Assembly (NCBI GenBank): GCA_030407005.1
Contig: JAUDYN010000001.1
Span: 3,224,001-3,288,000 of the forward strand
Direction of reading: 5' to 3'
DNA: 64,000 nt
DNA from: Desarmillaria ectypa
Lineage: Eukaryota; Basidiomycota; Agaricomycetes; Agaricales; Physalacriaceae
Shown here: one piece after another, positions 25,148 through 36,935 of the stretch
Layout of the letters: every line of letters starts with the position of its first letter
Numbering within the stretch: position 1 is the stretch's first letter
Position numbers and translations under genes: made by a program
The notes under the pieces: model-generated
Told to the model about the DNA's origin: nothing
Databases searched by the model: none
The model's input: only the letters and a program-made list of their open reading frames with translations

Positions 25148-27565
25148 TAAACATTTGGGGTGTAAGTAAGCTTTTTTGTTATCGGAGGATCTAAATTATT
25201 TCCATATTTTCATCTATGTAATACTGGCACATTTGCAACCGGTGAGTTCTTCGGTCTCTTTCAATGAGCGGACCTTTTCTGAAAGCCGGCATGTCGTTAG
25301 GAATCTTATGCGTTAAACGCTAGCACATTTGATGGTATTCACCACCCTCGTTTTTACCACGGGGAATCAGACTAGCAATCCTGACTTAGTTTCCCTACGT
25401 GTACGTTGACGCCGGCATTTATTGGAGAACGTGGTGTTGCAAGAATGTACCTGGCAATGTGGTGGCGTAGGCCACTGAATAACCGAACGCTATCTTCAGC
25501 GCTATTGCCTTTTCGTTTCAAAGGTTTGGAGCATGTTCCCGGTTGTCCGGTAACTAAACTAACTCTCACGTAGAATCTCTAGGTATCCGGACAATCAGTC
25601 CTACATTACGTAGCTTCCACAGTTGTACGGTGTTCTAAGATATGTACGTTGTTATTCGACAACACGTACGACGTCTTTACTTCGGAAAGTTAGTCCATCT
25701 AGTCGCCTAGGCGTTCCAGTCATCGCATCATTTCGGGGCTGCATCCACCCTTTGTCTCATTTCCTAGGGCGGAAAAGAACATCCTCCGTTACATATCCGT
25801 GCGATCTGACGATGAACTTGGCCGGCGTATCACCATCAATTAAAGCAACGACTGTGTGAATATACTCGGTTCAACAAATAGTGTCCAGACTGGCGACGGT
25901 GGCAAGGAGCAGCCTGCACTGTGAGGAGATGAATACGCATATAATCACTCTTCCTGTCCCGTTGGTGGGTACGCAGAGTCGGGAAAAGTGAATGCAGGAG
26001 CGTAAATCGAAGGCATATCAGCTTCTTCGCGTTCTAGGGAATTGTTCCGCTTTTTCCACGACAAAGCCTGAAAGAAAGATAGATGGTGACGGTGACACCG
26101 TTGGCTGTCTTCGTCGAAATCACTGGTGGCAATGGCTTGAATACTTCACCGGGTATGTTCGAGCCAGGTCTGTGATTTTGAAAGAGATGGTTGACCACTG
26201 ATCGCACGTCCTCGAACCTTCTTTCGTAACGGGTAACAGCGTGTTGTAAAAAATTGAAGGGTCCAGTCCCTTTGATCGTTCCAGCGTCGTCACTCTTTTG
26301 TCCATCCTTAATATCTTGGGACATCGGCATTTCATGTTTGTGGGTAAGCGGGCTGTACCGGGAGTCGAGGCTTCTCTTTCGTCTGTTCATCGTTCTGGGA
26401 GTATCGTAATGGATCAGTTCGTGCCACTGTAGCAGTCATCTTTGGTGGCGCCTGTACATTGGAGCACTCGTGTTTGCCGTTGTTCAGTTATTCCAGAAGT
26501 GTATCAACAGCCGACAATGACGAAACAGTTCTGATCTGTTTTCCTTGGCCCATCCACTGAAGGGGCTTTATCCGTAGGACTCGAAGAGAACAGAAACCGC
26601 CTCCGTCAATGATCAGCCGAAAATGATGACCGAAGTATAGAGTTGTGTACGACATGTCTTCCGCCGATGAAGGCGATGAAGGCGATGATTCTGTGCGAGG
26701 GAAACAGATGAGACGCCATTTTTATTCCAGGGAGCACGAAAGATACTCAGTTGAGGCTTTTCCAGGCCGAAAATTTCCTTCAGAGGTGTCGGTGTTAATC
26801 GCAATGGAGGTCAGTCGAGACGCACGGATGGCTTGCATTAGCCGGTGTGTTCGAGTCGGATGCACTCGGCCTAGCCTTTCCTTGCCTACAACATCTTGCT
26901 TTTTTCTTTGACGGAAGTATATCTATCTGATGAGGTTAGGAACCACAGCTTTGGCTCGTGGGTCTTTTTTGTCAAGCCGGGTCCGGGTCAGCGGGTTTGT
27001 GTTCCTTTCAGGCATATATCTCAAAATAACCATACATGATATCCTCTGGTAAACTAAGAAAGGTATATCGAAACATATTATCCTCTGTGTACGACCTTAA
27101 GGTTTTGGAACAAGAATGGGCTTCTTGGTTAAGATGCCGTCACAAGTGATCGTCAGATCACCGCATGTTACAGGTGCGGACAAGCTGTGGTAAATTCGTG
27201 CTGCTTCAGGTCTTGATGACACGCTTAAGCGCCACCATCATTATGATTGTAACCGGGACCTAGCTCTGCGAAATGTTTGTGCGGTCTCCATATCTTAACA
27301 GGGTCTGTTATTGCGGCTATTCAGCGCTGGGATCATACCGCGAAGCCTCTCAGGGACGTCCGGTCCGAAGAGGCGCTTTCCCCCTTGACCAACACTAGCA
27401 CAGACCTTGAGAACCAGAACAGCCCATGAGAATCCCCGTATAACCGAACAATGCATCGAACTGATTGACAGACCACGACTGTTTGCTACAAGGTCCGTAC
27501 TCGTAGGCTCTAGCACCTGGTCAATTGACCATCAGATGAGCTGTGAATGAGAAAAAGATACGCTA
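25148..27565. other. 2.4 kb region without a recognisable gene
   Basis: No conserved family is visible. The longest open stretch is on the minus strand at 26034-26390 (contains TGPFNFLQHAVTRYERRFED), which is not recognised. A short in-phase repeat GGCGATGAA occurs near 26670-26695. The region may hold a lineage-specific or decayed gene. Confidence 0.35.
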
Positions 27566-28388
27566 TTAGAATCCTTTGTTATGGCCTCCCCGTTCGTAGA
27601 AAGTTTCTATTCTCGCGACAATGTCGCTTAGCGCGGCGAGCCATTTGTCTAGTTCTTCGTTCAGGACGTCTTGCGATGCCGAAGGTCCCCCAGAGGGGTC
27701 CGCAGCAAGCTTCTTGTAGAAATCCACGCGATAGGGACATGCTTTCATGGCGACCTTGTAATGGTTAGCTCTCGTTCGCTTTGAATAGGATGGCGCCATA
27801 CAGAGAAAATACCCTTAACAACAAAGTTGTGGAACTTCTTCAACGTGACCTCGTAAGACTTAGAGAATGCAACCGAGAGCTCTTCCTCCTTATTGAGCTG
27901 GGCGTTCTGGAGAGCCTTGCAGGTGAACGAGAGACCTCGTAACAACCACATCAATCCTTCGGTAGCAGTCCTCTTCTTCTCTCCCTTTTCATTCTCGACT
28001 AACTGTTCCAGGGTCGCCGACTGCGATGGCACCGCATCATATCGAGCGCGGACTTTCTAAAATGATAGCGGTCTGCAAGGAACCAAAAGGATTAAAACAT
28101 TATGTCTTACCGCAATGTTCCCCTTAAGGTCCGACTGTACGACAGTGAAAGCACTGGATCCGAGAAGATCTGAGGCATCGAGGGAGTTAGGTAGATGATA
28201 CGATAACATAGCAAGGTTCTGCGCACCAAAAATCCCTACCAACCCTTGAGATGCTTCCAGGAAAGCAAGAGTATCCACGCCGGCATCTGTTACGGGCACA
28301 TCCGCAAAAGACTGTGACCTAATGGTCAGTCATTATGAAACATAATGCAGGAAGTTTGTACTTTGACTCTTTCAAGATAGGGTGCCAT
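27566..28388 (-). CDS. Glycolipid transfer protein (GLTP fold)
   Basis: Cytosolic protein that moves glycosphingolipids between membranes. The first exon encodes MAPYLERVK; after a ~55 nt intron the frame continues SFADVPVTDAGVDTLAFLEA. The residues that bind the sugar-amide head group are all visible: D, N and K in SDLKGNIAKVRARYD, W in LMWLLRGLSF, and H in KKFHNFVVKGIF. The end is AMKACPYRVDFYKKL and a helix ending GGHNKGF. The length (about 200 residues) is normal for GLTP. The gene is divergent from the methionine sulfoxide reductase gene with 192 bp between starts. An in-frame ATG further upstream (28553) would add a stretch unlike any GLTP and is not preferred. Confidence 0.9.
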
Positions 28389-28580
28389 TGTAGACGGTAA
28401 TGTGTAATAAGGATGAGAGTAAGATGAGGATAGGTCCTGACCGCGACCGCGTGGGTATCTAATCCCGATCATCAATCGACCTAATCTAATCAAGAGATAA
28501 TTTCGCCATAGATTCGCAATCGCAATCGCAATCATAAACCTTGCGATTGCCACATACCTTTTTTCTGCCTACCACTACCA
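28389..28580. promoter_or_regulatory. Divergent promoter with CGCAAT repeats
   Basis: 192 bp between the GLTP and fRMsr start codons. At 28515-28532 the hexamer CGCAAT is repeated three times head to tail, and an inverted copy GCGATTGC lies at 28543-28550. The repeat is close to the fRMsr start and could form a hairpin or bind a factor. Confidence 0.45.
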
Positions 28581-29388
28581 ATGCCTCACGCCGATACATC
28601 TCTCGTTCCGGAAAGGTGAGAACATTTTCCTATTTTACGAGACTCGGTAATCAAACTGTAAAACGAAGCATCACAACAAAGCCTGAGTTTTGGAACCATG
28701 TTCACACCCAACTTGAAGTTCTCCTTGAAGGGCAGACCAGCTGGGTAAGTCAATTAGTGCCATAAAAATTCTTCATACATTTATCTGACAACACAATCAT
28801 GATCTCCGTGCCCAGGTATCAAACTTAGCCAACACCTCGTCCCTTGTGTTCAATTCACTTCTTGCATTCCCCACGCATTTTGGGAATGATGATGATAGAG
28901 CAGTGAACTGGTGTGGTGAGTTATAAGCGCGGTTTGTTCTGCATCTTTATGCGGAGTGAAGTAACTGTCACCTCATGATTATTTTGTTGTAAGGGTTTTA
29001 CTTGGATTCGCCGCTGTTCCCTCCGTCGGTCAATCAGGCCTCGAAACCAACCAGCAGCAGACTTCTGTTGGGACCCTTCTGCGGGAAGCCTGCATGTCAA
29101 TACATCAATGTCTCTCCAGGCCAAGCGCGCGGCGTCTGTGCAGACGCCTTCCTCAAACAAAAAACCGTACTCGTCCCGAACGTTGACGAATACCCAGGCC
29201 ACATTGCTTGTGACGGAGAGACCAAAAGTGAGATAGTATGTCCGTTGATCATCAGCAAAAAAGACCAAGAGGGGAAAGTTATTGGTGTATTTGATCTTGA
29301 CTGTCTAGCTTTGAATGGGTTTGACGAGGACGATAGAGTGGGCTTGGAGAAGATCGCTACTCTCGTTATTAATAGCTGCCAATGGTGA
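28581..29388 (+). CDS. Free methionine-(R)-sulfoxide reductase (GAF domain)
   Basis: Repairs free methionine-R-sulfoxide using thioredoxin. The first short exon encodes MPHADTSLVPER. Introns then lead into KPEFWNHVHTQLEVLLEGQ, TSWVSNLANTSSLVFNSLL and RAVNWCGFYL, typical of the fRMsr N-terminus. The catalytic part has QYINVSPGQARGVCADAF, with the conserved Cys of GVC, and DEYPGHIACDGETKSEIVCP, with the second redox Cys in HIAC. It closes with GVFDLDCLALNGFDEDD and a C-terminal helix. GAF domains with this HIACD signature are specific to the fRMsr family. The last codon is followed by a 70 bp convergent gap to the cysteinyl-tRNA synthetase gene. Confidence 0.9.
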
Positions 29389-29458
29389 TTAATAGTATCA
29401 TTTCAATGGGTATAGAATACTAGCTACAATAGTATTATCCCTCCGAACGTCGGCAGAC

Positions 29459-32445
29459 CTATGAAGTGGCCGTGTCTTTCTGCCACGCTAGAAATTCCTC
29501 GTGGAGTCTCTTCTGAGCGCTCCAATCTTTTTGGACTTTCTTCGCCTGATTCTTGCTAAGCTCCTTGCCCTCACCATCCGTAAGTGGTATCCCATCGTCG
29601 TTCCAAGAACCATATGTCCCTTCCGCCACATTCGGAGGTTTAAACATATGCTCAGGAGCCACACGGCCCCTCTCTAGCTTCTGTAATCGTTTCTGTCGTT
29701 CCGCTGCCACGGCTTCTGCTTTCTTTGCTGCTTTGGCCTCTTGTACCGCGCGCTTCTCGTCCCTGGCCTTAATTAAGTCCACCGGCGGAACCAGTTTGAC
29801 TAGAGCTTTCCCATCTGCAAAGAGACACAATGAATATCAACATCAAATACAGGGAAAGGGAGAAGGCACTGACCCTCTTGATCATCCAAGGCAACTCCCA
29901 AGGGAACGAGATCCATGTCTCGTAATTTGTCGCAAAGGGCCAATATATCCTTCAGGGCCGTCTCGCTTTTCTGCATGGCAAGCTGACGAACACCATCACG
30001 GAAGGACGACAGAGTCCGAAGATAGGGCATCAGGACCTCTTCTCGCTGAGCAGACAGATAAATCAGCAGAAGCTCAAAGCATCATTGCGGAGAAACACCG
30101 ACGTTTACGTTCCCTTCTACAGCATCTTGGCCCCAGCCTAGCTCCGTGCTCTCGCCTTCTCCGAGTCCGAACATTCGTAGCATCTTACCCACCCAAATGG
30201 CCACATTTTCCACGACGCTGACGTTCAGATTCTTCCCTCTCGAGTTTATGTAGATGTTCGTCTGAGAAACGAGATCACGGAGAACATCTAGGGCAACGGG
30301 CGTGTTAAATGAGTCGCAAAGAGCGGCCCGGAAAGTAGATCGATGCTCATAAAAGCTGACCGCGGGGCACAACCGTTAGTGGAGAGAATTAAGGTAACGA
30401 TTTGAACGCACCTTGACGTCAATTCCTTTTCAGGAGCGTCGTAATGGTGATTGCCATCCGATGGCGGTTCATTGGCCCGGGCCTGGCTCACGAGGGCCTT
30501 GACGGTGACGAAGAAATTCTAAATGGACCAGAATCAGCAAACTCAAAATACAAAAAGAACAAATAAGATTAACATTCAGAGTCGTCTCAATGTTTCTTAC
30601 TTCTCCTGTCATTAAGGATTCTGAAAAGTCGACTTTGGCGTTCCAGAGTTGAGTCAAGAATGCTAGTCTTAGTTGGCGAGCCGAATGCCTCTGTAGAATT
30701 TCCTACAGAACTGTGAGCGCGAGTACTGTGAAGTAAAGCTGTCAAGCTTACATCGATGGTAATAAAGTTTTTGAGCGATTTGCTCATCTTTAGCCCTTCG
30801 ATATGTAGATGACCCGTGTGAAGGAAGTAGTTCACCCATGCACCACATTCATGGTACGCCTAGGGCCTCGGAATGAAAACGCTAGAATGGAGAGCTTATT
30901 ATGCTCAATGCTCACCTCTGATTGAGCGATTTCATTATCGTGATGAGGGAAGGCAAGGTCAATCCCGCCCGAGTGGATATCCATATTGTCCCCAAGAATT
31001 TCACTTGCCATCACCGAGCATTCGATATGCCATCCCGGGCGTCCGGGACCCCATTTTGAAGGCCAAGAAGGCTCTCCCTCCTTTGAAGCCTTCCACAGAG
31101 CAAAGTCAGAGGCCGAACGACGTCCAACTTTATTCTTTGACGACAAGCCTTGGTAGGTCCATGAGGCTCCTTCCTAAGTGAATTCTAACAGCGAGGACTT
31201 ACCTCCTTCTCCATCTTCGAGTAATTCCCGGTTCCCTTTGCTCCACGGCTCTAGCTTGGCATACGCATGGTTGTCTGCACTGTCAAAGGCCTGGGTGTCG
31301 AAGTAGACACTTCCTTCCGCCACATAACCATACCCATTCGATACGATTCTTTCGACGAATTGAACGATCTCGGGAACGTACTCCGTGACTCGGGTGATCG
31401 TGTCCGGGTTACGGACTCTCAGACGAGCCATGTCGTCGAAAAACCGGCCCTCCCAGTACGTAGCCAACGAACGCGATACAGCAGGATCGGTCACAGTAGA
31501 ACCAAACTATAAGAAAGTTTTGTAGCTTCGACCTCATTTTGGCCAGTCCGAAAACGAACCTGAGTATCCAACGCTTCGGCAAGCACGTCCTGCGAATCGT
31601 CAATCAACCTATGTGCAGCCTCGGCGCTTGTATTCCCAGCATCTAACTGCCTTTGGGCAGTTCTCACAGCGGCGAAAGTGCGACTCTATGACAGACGTGA
31701 GATTTAGGGTGTACGAGTTTATTGACCATGTGGATGTACCGCGGAGGAGAGATGCATGTCAAACTTTTCGTCCCGTCGTAGACACTCTTGCTTCCACTGC
31801 GCGTTCTCAGCCAAGACTCCAATTTTGGGCCAGTTGGTATCCTCCTCTCCTGGGGAGAGTGCCTCGGTATCGGGTAGGCCTTTGCCTACTTTTTCGCGTA
31901 CGTAGGTGCGCCATGCGACGCGTATCCGATCAATTAGGTCGGACGACACGCCGGTGGTCTCTGCGCGGAATTTGTCGAGCAAGTGGTTTTGACGTGCACG
32001 TTTGATAATCTTGACGAGGGCCGACGTGTTAGCATGGAAGAGTCGGAAAGAAGCTTTTATTTACCTTGTCATCGATGTCGGTGATGTTCATGACAAAATG
32101 TATGTCATATCCAAAGTAGTCAGACATAATCCTGCGAAGAACATCCTGTGTCACGTAGTTCCTGCAGAAAATTGAGTATCCAGCTGATGGAAGCGACAGT
32201 TTGAATGTACCGAGCATGGCCCATGTGTGACGCATCGTAGACGGTAGGACCACAGTTGTACCACTTGACCTGACGTCCATTTTTTGGAACAAATACATCC
32301 TAATTATCCACTGGTTGTAGCGCCAATGGAAGCGAGGATATCCCGTCTAACTCACTTTCGATTTCGTTAGAGAATTGTATACTTTCAATACAGGCTCTTT
32401 TTGTATAGGCTCCGGGATCGCCCAGGGAGGTTGCTGGACAGACAT
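29459..32445 (-). CDS. CRS1: Cysteinyl-tRNA synthetase
   Basis: Class I synthetase that charges tRNA-Cys. The cytosolic start is [13 protein letters not shown] at 32445. Motifs in order: [19 protein letters not shown] (zinc Cys and the HIGH motif, here HMGH as in other eukaryotic CysRS), [30 protein letters not shown] (zinc ligands), [20 protein letters not shown] (zinc His pair), [14 protein letters not shown] (KMSKS). The C-terminal half has the anticodon-binding helical region and a highly charged Lys/Glu coiled-coil, then [18 protein letters not shown], a typical eukaryotic extension. The gene has about eleven exons with GT-AG introns and I see no stop or frameshift. Ahead of the start an in-frame ATG adds a presequence (see 32446-32553). 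Confidence 0.92.
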
Positions 32446-32553
32446 CTTCGTATCCACGTGGAGTGACGAAGGGTATGAAGCAGAGATAGAATATCGATAT
32501 CGCAGACGGAATAGAGTCACGACAGGTCGAATACTACGAGAGGTGTGAATCAT
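32446..32553 (-). other. In-frame N-terminal extension of CysRS, likely mitochondrial presequence
   Basis: An ATG at 32553 is in frame with the cytosolic start and adds 36 residues with no stop. The extension begins MIHTSRSIRPVVTLFRLRY. It holds five Arg, many Ser/Thr/Tyr and no acidic residue until its very end, the composition of a mitochondrial targeting peptide. Fungi normally make cytosolic and mitochondrial CysRS from one gene, so this is a good candidate for the second start. Confidence 0.7.
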
Positions 32554-34302
32554 GTAGTGGTTTCCTTTTTCGTCGATAGATCAGCGTCACGATATGTGAC
32601 AGCAACGTCACACATATACCACTTTCTTATTTTTGACTTTCTTGGATCCTCCCGATAGCTACCTTTGCTTTTGCCTGCCTAGTTGCTACTCCTACTCGTC
32701 ACTTAATCTTCTTGCTGCGCCTTTACTGTGCCCAGCAGCGACCATAGCCACCCCCGGTATAACCTTACGCGACCTTCCCTTCCCTTAAAAGCCTCCCGGA
32801 CTTGTCTCGGCCGGAGGACCGACTGGAGCCTTTCAGGCGGGATCACAAAACCTATCTTGTCGCGCTTAATGCATTAAAGATAAAAAAACTTGTTTCATGT
32901 CCAACGATCTTCGTGCAATCAGCAACAGTGAATCGTTCTTGGCAGCAGAAGAGGCGCTGGCGCAGAGTTATCCACATGGCTGTCTGGGCGTATCAAAACT
33001 TTATGAGCCATCATGATCTCCTGGGTTCCTTGTAATTGCGTTAGCCTGGTCATCCGGGACGTCGCCTTTGCAACAGGAACTGTCCACAGGCTGTTGGGCC
33101 AGTGCGATTTCCAAGGATTTGCGTCCAAGTAAGCTCAGCGTCGCTTAATAGAACCTTTTAATTCAGACGCAACGACGTCAACCCCGTAGAGCGCCGTTCT
33201 ACAGTTCATCAAACCCACCTGCTGTGTTGTTGTATTAGCTTCGATCTGTTCTGCTTCCTTCTAATCACTTGTTCGCCGTTACTTGGTAAATCACGACCAT
33301 GTTCACATACACTCTCACATGGTTACATCAATGATGGAACTGAACCTTTTCTCGGCGTTGTAAATAGCACCTTGGTAGACATCGTGGCTCTGAATTTTTC
33401 GTTACCCGGCGTTATGTTGGCAATCTCGAGCGCCGTAAAGCATTTTGTAGGACTCGAGGTTGGGATGTGTCCTCCCCCAATAGGTACACAAAATCTCTCG
33501 CATGGTTCTAACCCCTTTCTTCCGGGCTCATCTCGAATTCGGCAAAGTGGACGGCGCGAGCTCTACCTAAGGTTAACTCTGGTGAACTTGCATCTAATTT
33601 TAGTAACAGATACTGGTCCCCCATTAATTTTAAACGAATTTCCGACAATCCTACATCCATCCCCATCAGGTAATCGACCCCTCACCCTGCAGAGTATACT
33701 TTCGCAGCCCTCTTCCTGTGTTTGTGTCCGAGGTTCGAAGCCTTCTATACTCTCCAGGACCTTGTCTTCGCCGACGTAAGGTACACGGAACGATTTAATA
33801 GGCTCCCGGCTTTTGCGGATGTGTGTGCTGATTTGATCAATAGGTATGCAGCGGTCACGGCGAGGGTGTGATATATGGCTTTAACGAGGCAAGGTACGAA
33901 GGTATGTTGTATACAATACTGTTTCAAATAGCACATCTGAGATTTTACGATAGAACTTTCCCGCCGGCCCTTGAACAAGTTACCTTGTTCCTTAGACCCT
34001 ATTCCTCTTTCCTTAGGATTTTCTCATCCGGTTGTCTGGGGCAGGAGATTATGCATCAGCTGCTGATGAATAGAGTCCTAGTAGGTTCTGGCTTTGATTG
34101 GCTATTCCCTGCTGCGTGACGTTGTTCGTTCGCGCCTATGCATCGCTTATGAGTTAACATCTTGATCCTGATCATCACAGCATTCAAAGCAACTATACTT
34201 CTTTCCCCACCCACCCGTTTCTAAGTATAAAAGTCGACCACTCCGTTCTTTCCTTCAAGTGCCCTCCAAACCTTCTTCAGCAAAGCTCGACGCCCCCGGA
34301 CC
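32554..34302. other. 1.75 kb intergenic region (CRS1 / WOPR gene 1)
   Basis: Divergent region with no recognisable coding exon. Near 32587-32615 an imperfect inverted repeat ATATGTGAC / GTCACACATAT lies close upstream of CRS1. Open stretches at 33372-33779 (+) show no family motif. Long upstream regions are usual for WOPR regulators in fungi. Confidence 0.4.
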
Positions 34303-35329
34303 ATGCAGCGACCTACTATCACGGGCATCCGCGTGCGCACCCCTTCAGACGCCCACGCCATATTCCATGCTGTTTCCCTCAAAATGCTCCCTATTGTGTC
34401 TCGACGGTTGGACACTGAGGAGCGTCGATTGATTGCGTCGGGTTGTGTGTTTGTCTGGGAAGAACGGGGGCCTAACGCCGAGTCTTCTTGTGTAAGACGT
34501 TTTCTGCCCCTTACTGCGTCCACCACCCATTCACTCACTTGTACAGCAGCTAGGAATCGAGCGGTGGACGGACTCTATACGTTGGGGACCAAGCAGGGTG
34601 AAAGATGTGCGTCCAGTGAACTCTGGTTAACATTCTCTTGGGTGCATTAACCGACTCGCGGTTATTTTCTTAGGAATTTCTGTATTATCAAGAGAAAGGC
34701 TCCGAGTCCACGGAGATGGAGATGACGTCCGACTCTGATACACCGTGAATATTCCCATTACTCACCCAGTAGATCACCATTCGGCTAAACTATCCGTCAG
34801 AGTCTATTCACCTACAGACTCGAACCGCGCCGTCTTCCGGGATAACCTGATTAAACAGACATACTCCGTGTTCGTCGAAACCAATAGAGGCCGGCGGAAA
34901 TGGCATCTCAGTAAGTCTGTTTGTATTGCCCAGTACCCGTGACCTCTAGTCTAACGGAATAAATTGATGTCAGTTGCGTACTTCACCCAAGAATCCCTCA
35001 ACTATCTACGAACGATTGACGACATCCCTGCGCTGTCGAACCTCTACGTTCCCCCGGGGAAGTACACGAGCGCTCGATCGGCGAAAGGGAGGCCTCGGGA
35101 TAGCACAGCGTGCGATCCCTACGTGCTGAGAAACTACCACCGATCTGGAGGTGTCCAGCCGAGTCCGAGTCAGTGGCAGGGTATGATTCACCCGTATGGT
35201 TCTGCTGATTCGGTCAAACCTCGGGCTGGGTTGGGACGCCTGGCCCCGTTGGCTTATCTGGAGAACATACCCCCGCCGCGAAGGCACCCAGCGGATGAGG
35301 AGGCGTTGAATGCACTCGGGTTTCGATGA
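34303..35329 (+). CDS. Gti1/Pac2 (WOPR) transcriptional regulator, copy 1
   Basis: WOPR proteins (Wor1, Ryp1, Gti1, Pac2) are fungal DNA-binding master regulators of morphology and development. Five exons (34303-34491, 34547-34606, 34674-34744, 34801-34910, 34974-35329) give 261 residues. WOPRa: MQRPTITGIRVRTPSDAHAI, LIASGCVFVWEERGPNAES, then by splicing QLGIERWTDSIRWGPSRVKD and EFLYYQEK. WOPRb: LIKQTYSVFVETNRGRRKWH, then LIAYFTQESLNYLRTIDDIP and the LYVPPGKY segment. The tail ends RRHPADEEALNALGF. Intron 34745-34800 is needed to avoid an in-frame TGA. It lies 1.6 kb before a second WOPR gene on the same strand that shares the M-Q-R-P-T start and the P-A-D-x-x-A-L tail. Confidence 0.9.
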
Positions 35330-35678
35330 TTAGATGTTATATAATTTGGACTTGGACTTTGTTGCTTTATTTTTACGTGCTTTTTTTGTCGCTTTGCTGT
35401 TTTTTGTTGTAGATCTTGACCATAGTACATATAACCTGCACTTCCCTTGTCTCCCTACTCGTATTGTAATGCTACTAAATCTTTTCTTACCATCAAATAT
35501 GATAAAGAGTTCGGAGCCGTCGGCGATGCACTTAAAATCTTCAAGATCATGACTCTCACCATCAGGCCGCCCTGTTCTTCTTTTAATTTAAAATAACATA
35601 GTTGTAGATGATTCCCTTCTTTTCTCGGAGACGCCGATGATGATGCGCGACAACATGAAATCGACATCCCGTCATATA

Positions 35679-35695
35679 GGGGGGGGGGGGGGGGG
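35679..35695. repeat. Homopolymer of 17 G
   Basis: A pure G run between the two WOPR genes. Such runs mutate fast in length and can form quadruplex-like structure. The exact count may be affected by sequencing. Confidence 0.85.
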
Positions 35696-35908
35696 AACCT
35701 AGGCCCGATGCCAGGTATCCAAGACCATTACGGGACCATTGCATGCAGACCGGCGGTGAATCATTCGGGCCCCAGGCAAACCTGGGTTTGCCCGTACAGA
35801 GCCCTGGTCGAATACAACGTGTCTATAGTACGTGTTACAGTAGAATAACGTGGTTGTGAAGGGTTGTGAAAGAATTTGTTTTTGGCATAAAATGAAATGG
35901 TCACCGGC

Positions 35909-35935
35909 ACAGCGCTAGCACAACGCTAGCGCTGT
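35909..35935. repeat. Inverted repeat with 11-bp arms
   Basis: ACAGCGCTAGC and GCTAGCGCTGT are perfect reverse complements, separated by ACAAC. Each arm also contains two smaller palindromes (AGCGCT and GCTAGC). It lies about 1 kb upstream of WOPR copy 2. Confidence 0.8.
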
Positions 35936-36935
35936 CAAAGCGTAATATTAAAGAGGAAAGGGTTAACGTATGACTGTTCCTCTTTAGGGGGGGTCGCTTG
36001 ACGAAAGCGCCCTGCAGGTAAGGGGGAGTAATGTTACCACAAAGATGGGGGAATGGGGTCCTCCGAGGTCGGTTGTTTATAAGTAGCATGAGCACTTTGA
36101 CAAGCATGGGATCCACTCTGTCCAAATATATCACCAGGATCCTTGGTTCGCTCGCAGTTATGTATCCTAAACCAAACTAGCGGGAACGGCACGGGACGAT
36201 ATGTATTGTGTTCAAATTGCCACACGACAGGACGAGTCTCAGAGAGGGGCGCGTGATAGATCGTCATCTCAGCGGCGCCAACCTTCGGAATGATGATGAG
36301 AAATTTTTTATAAAGACAAAGAGAGCGGTGCGGTAAACGTAGTGGATCGTCGACATCGATCATACCGCACCAACACCATCGGGTCAGAAGAATGGGTACT
36401 GTGCTGTGTGTGTCATTCGGCGTGCCAGTGAGCCACATGTTGCAAGCCGATTGGGCCGAAGGGGAAGAGAGCTCGAGAAGGAGGGTTGTATAATACAGTT
36501 TTGTTGTACCTTGATATTTCCAGTGGGGAACGGCAAGAGAGCTGAGAGAAATAAATAAAAAAGTAAAAAAGGGAACGTGGGAGAGACGAATGTGGGCAGA
36601 GGATTTGACGGACAGGGTGTGTCATGAATAATAATAAAGAGTTAAGGTGTTTAGAGTTGAAGATTAGTTATGATAGGCCACTAAGATACCGATCGATGGC
36701 GCCAGATGGTCGGATTGTTCCTGCCCGGCAATGATCATAGTTTGATGCCGTGGAGGTTTTACAAATGTCGGACTGTATGAACCTTGTATGAACCAGGTCA
36801 AAAAAGAGACTAATTAAACAAATGTCCGTCCCAGGGCCATCTTGCTTTGCCGCTACTATATAATAGGAACCGACTACAACGAGGGCCCCGTCTTCCCTCT
36901 TCCTCTTCTTGACTATCCTCTTTCTCGCTGCACCA

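Larger units (their letters stand above)
35330..36935. other. 1.6 kb spacer between the WOPR genes
   Basis: No conserved exon is seen. It holds a G17 run (35679-35695), a strong short palindrome (35909-35935) and a hairpin GGCAAACC-TG-GGTTTGCC at 35775-35792. The minus-strand open stretch at 36034-36438 matches nothing known. The part right before 36936 is CT-rich, as expected for the promoter of copy 2. Confidence 0.5.

Noticed and set aside
33730..33745. GGTTCGAAGCC matches a tRNA B-box
   Set aside because: No A-box at the right distance, the T-stem does not pair fully, and no cloverleaf or acceptor stem can be drawn.
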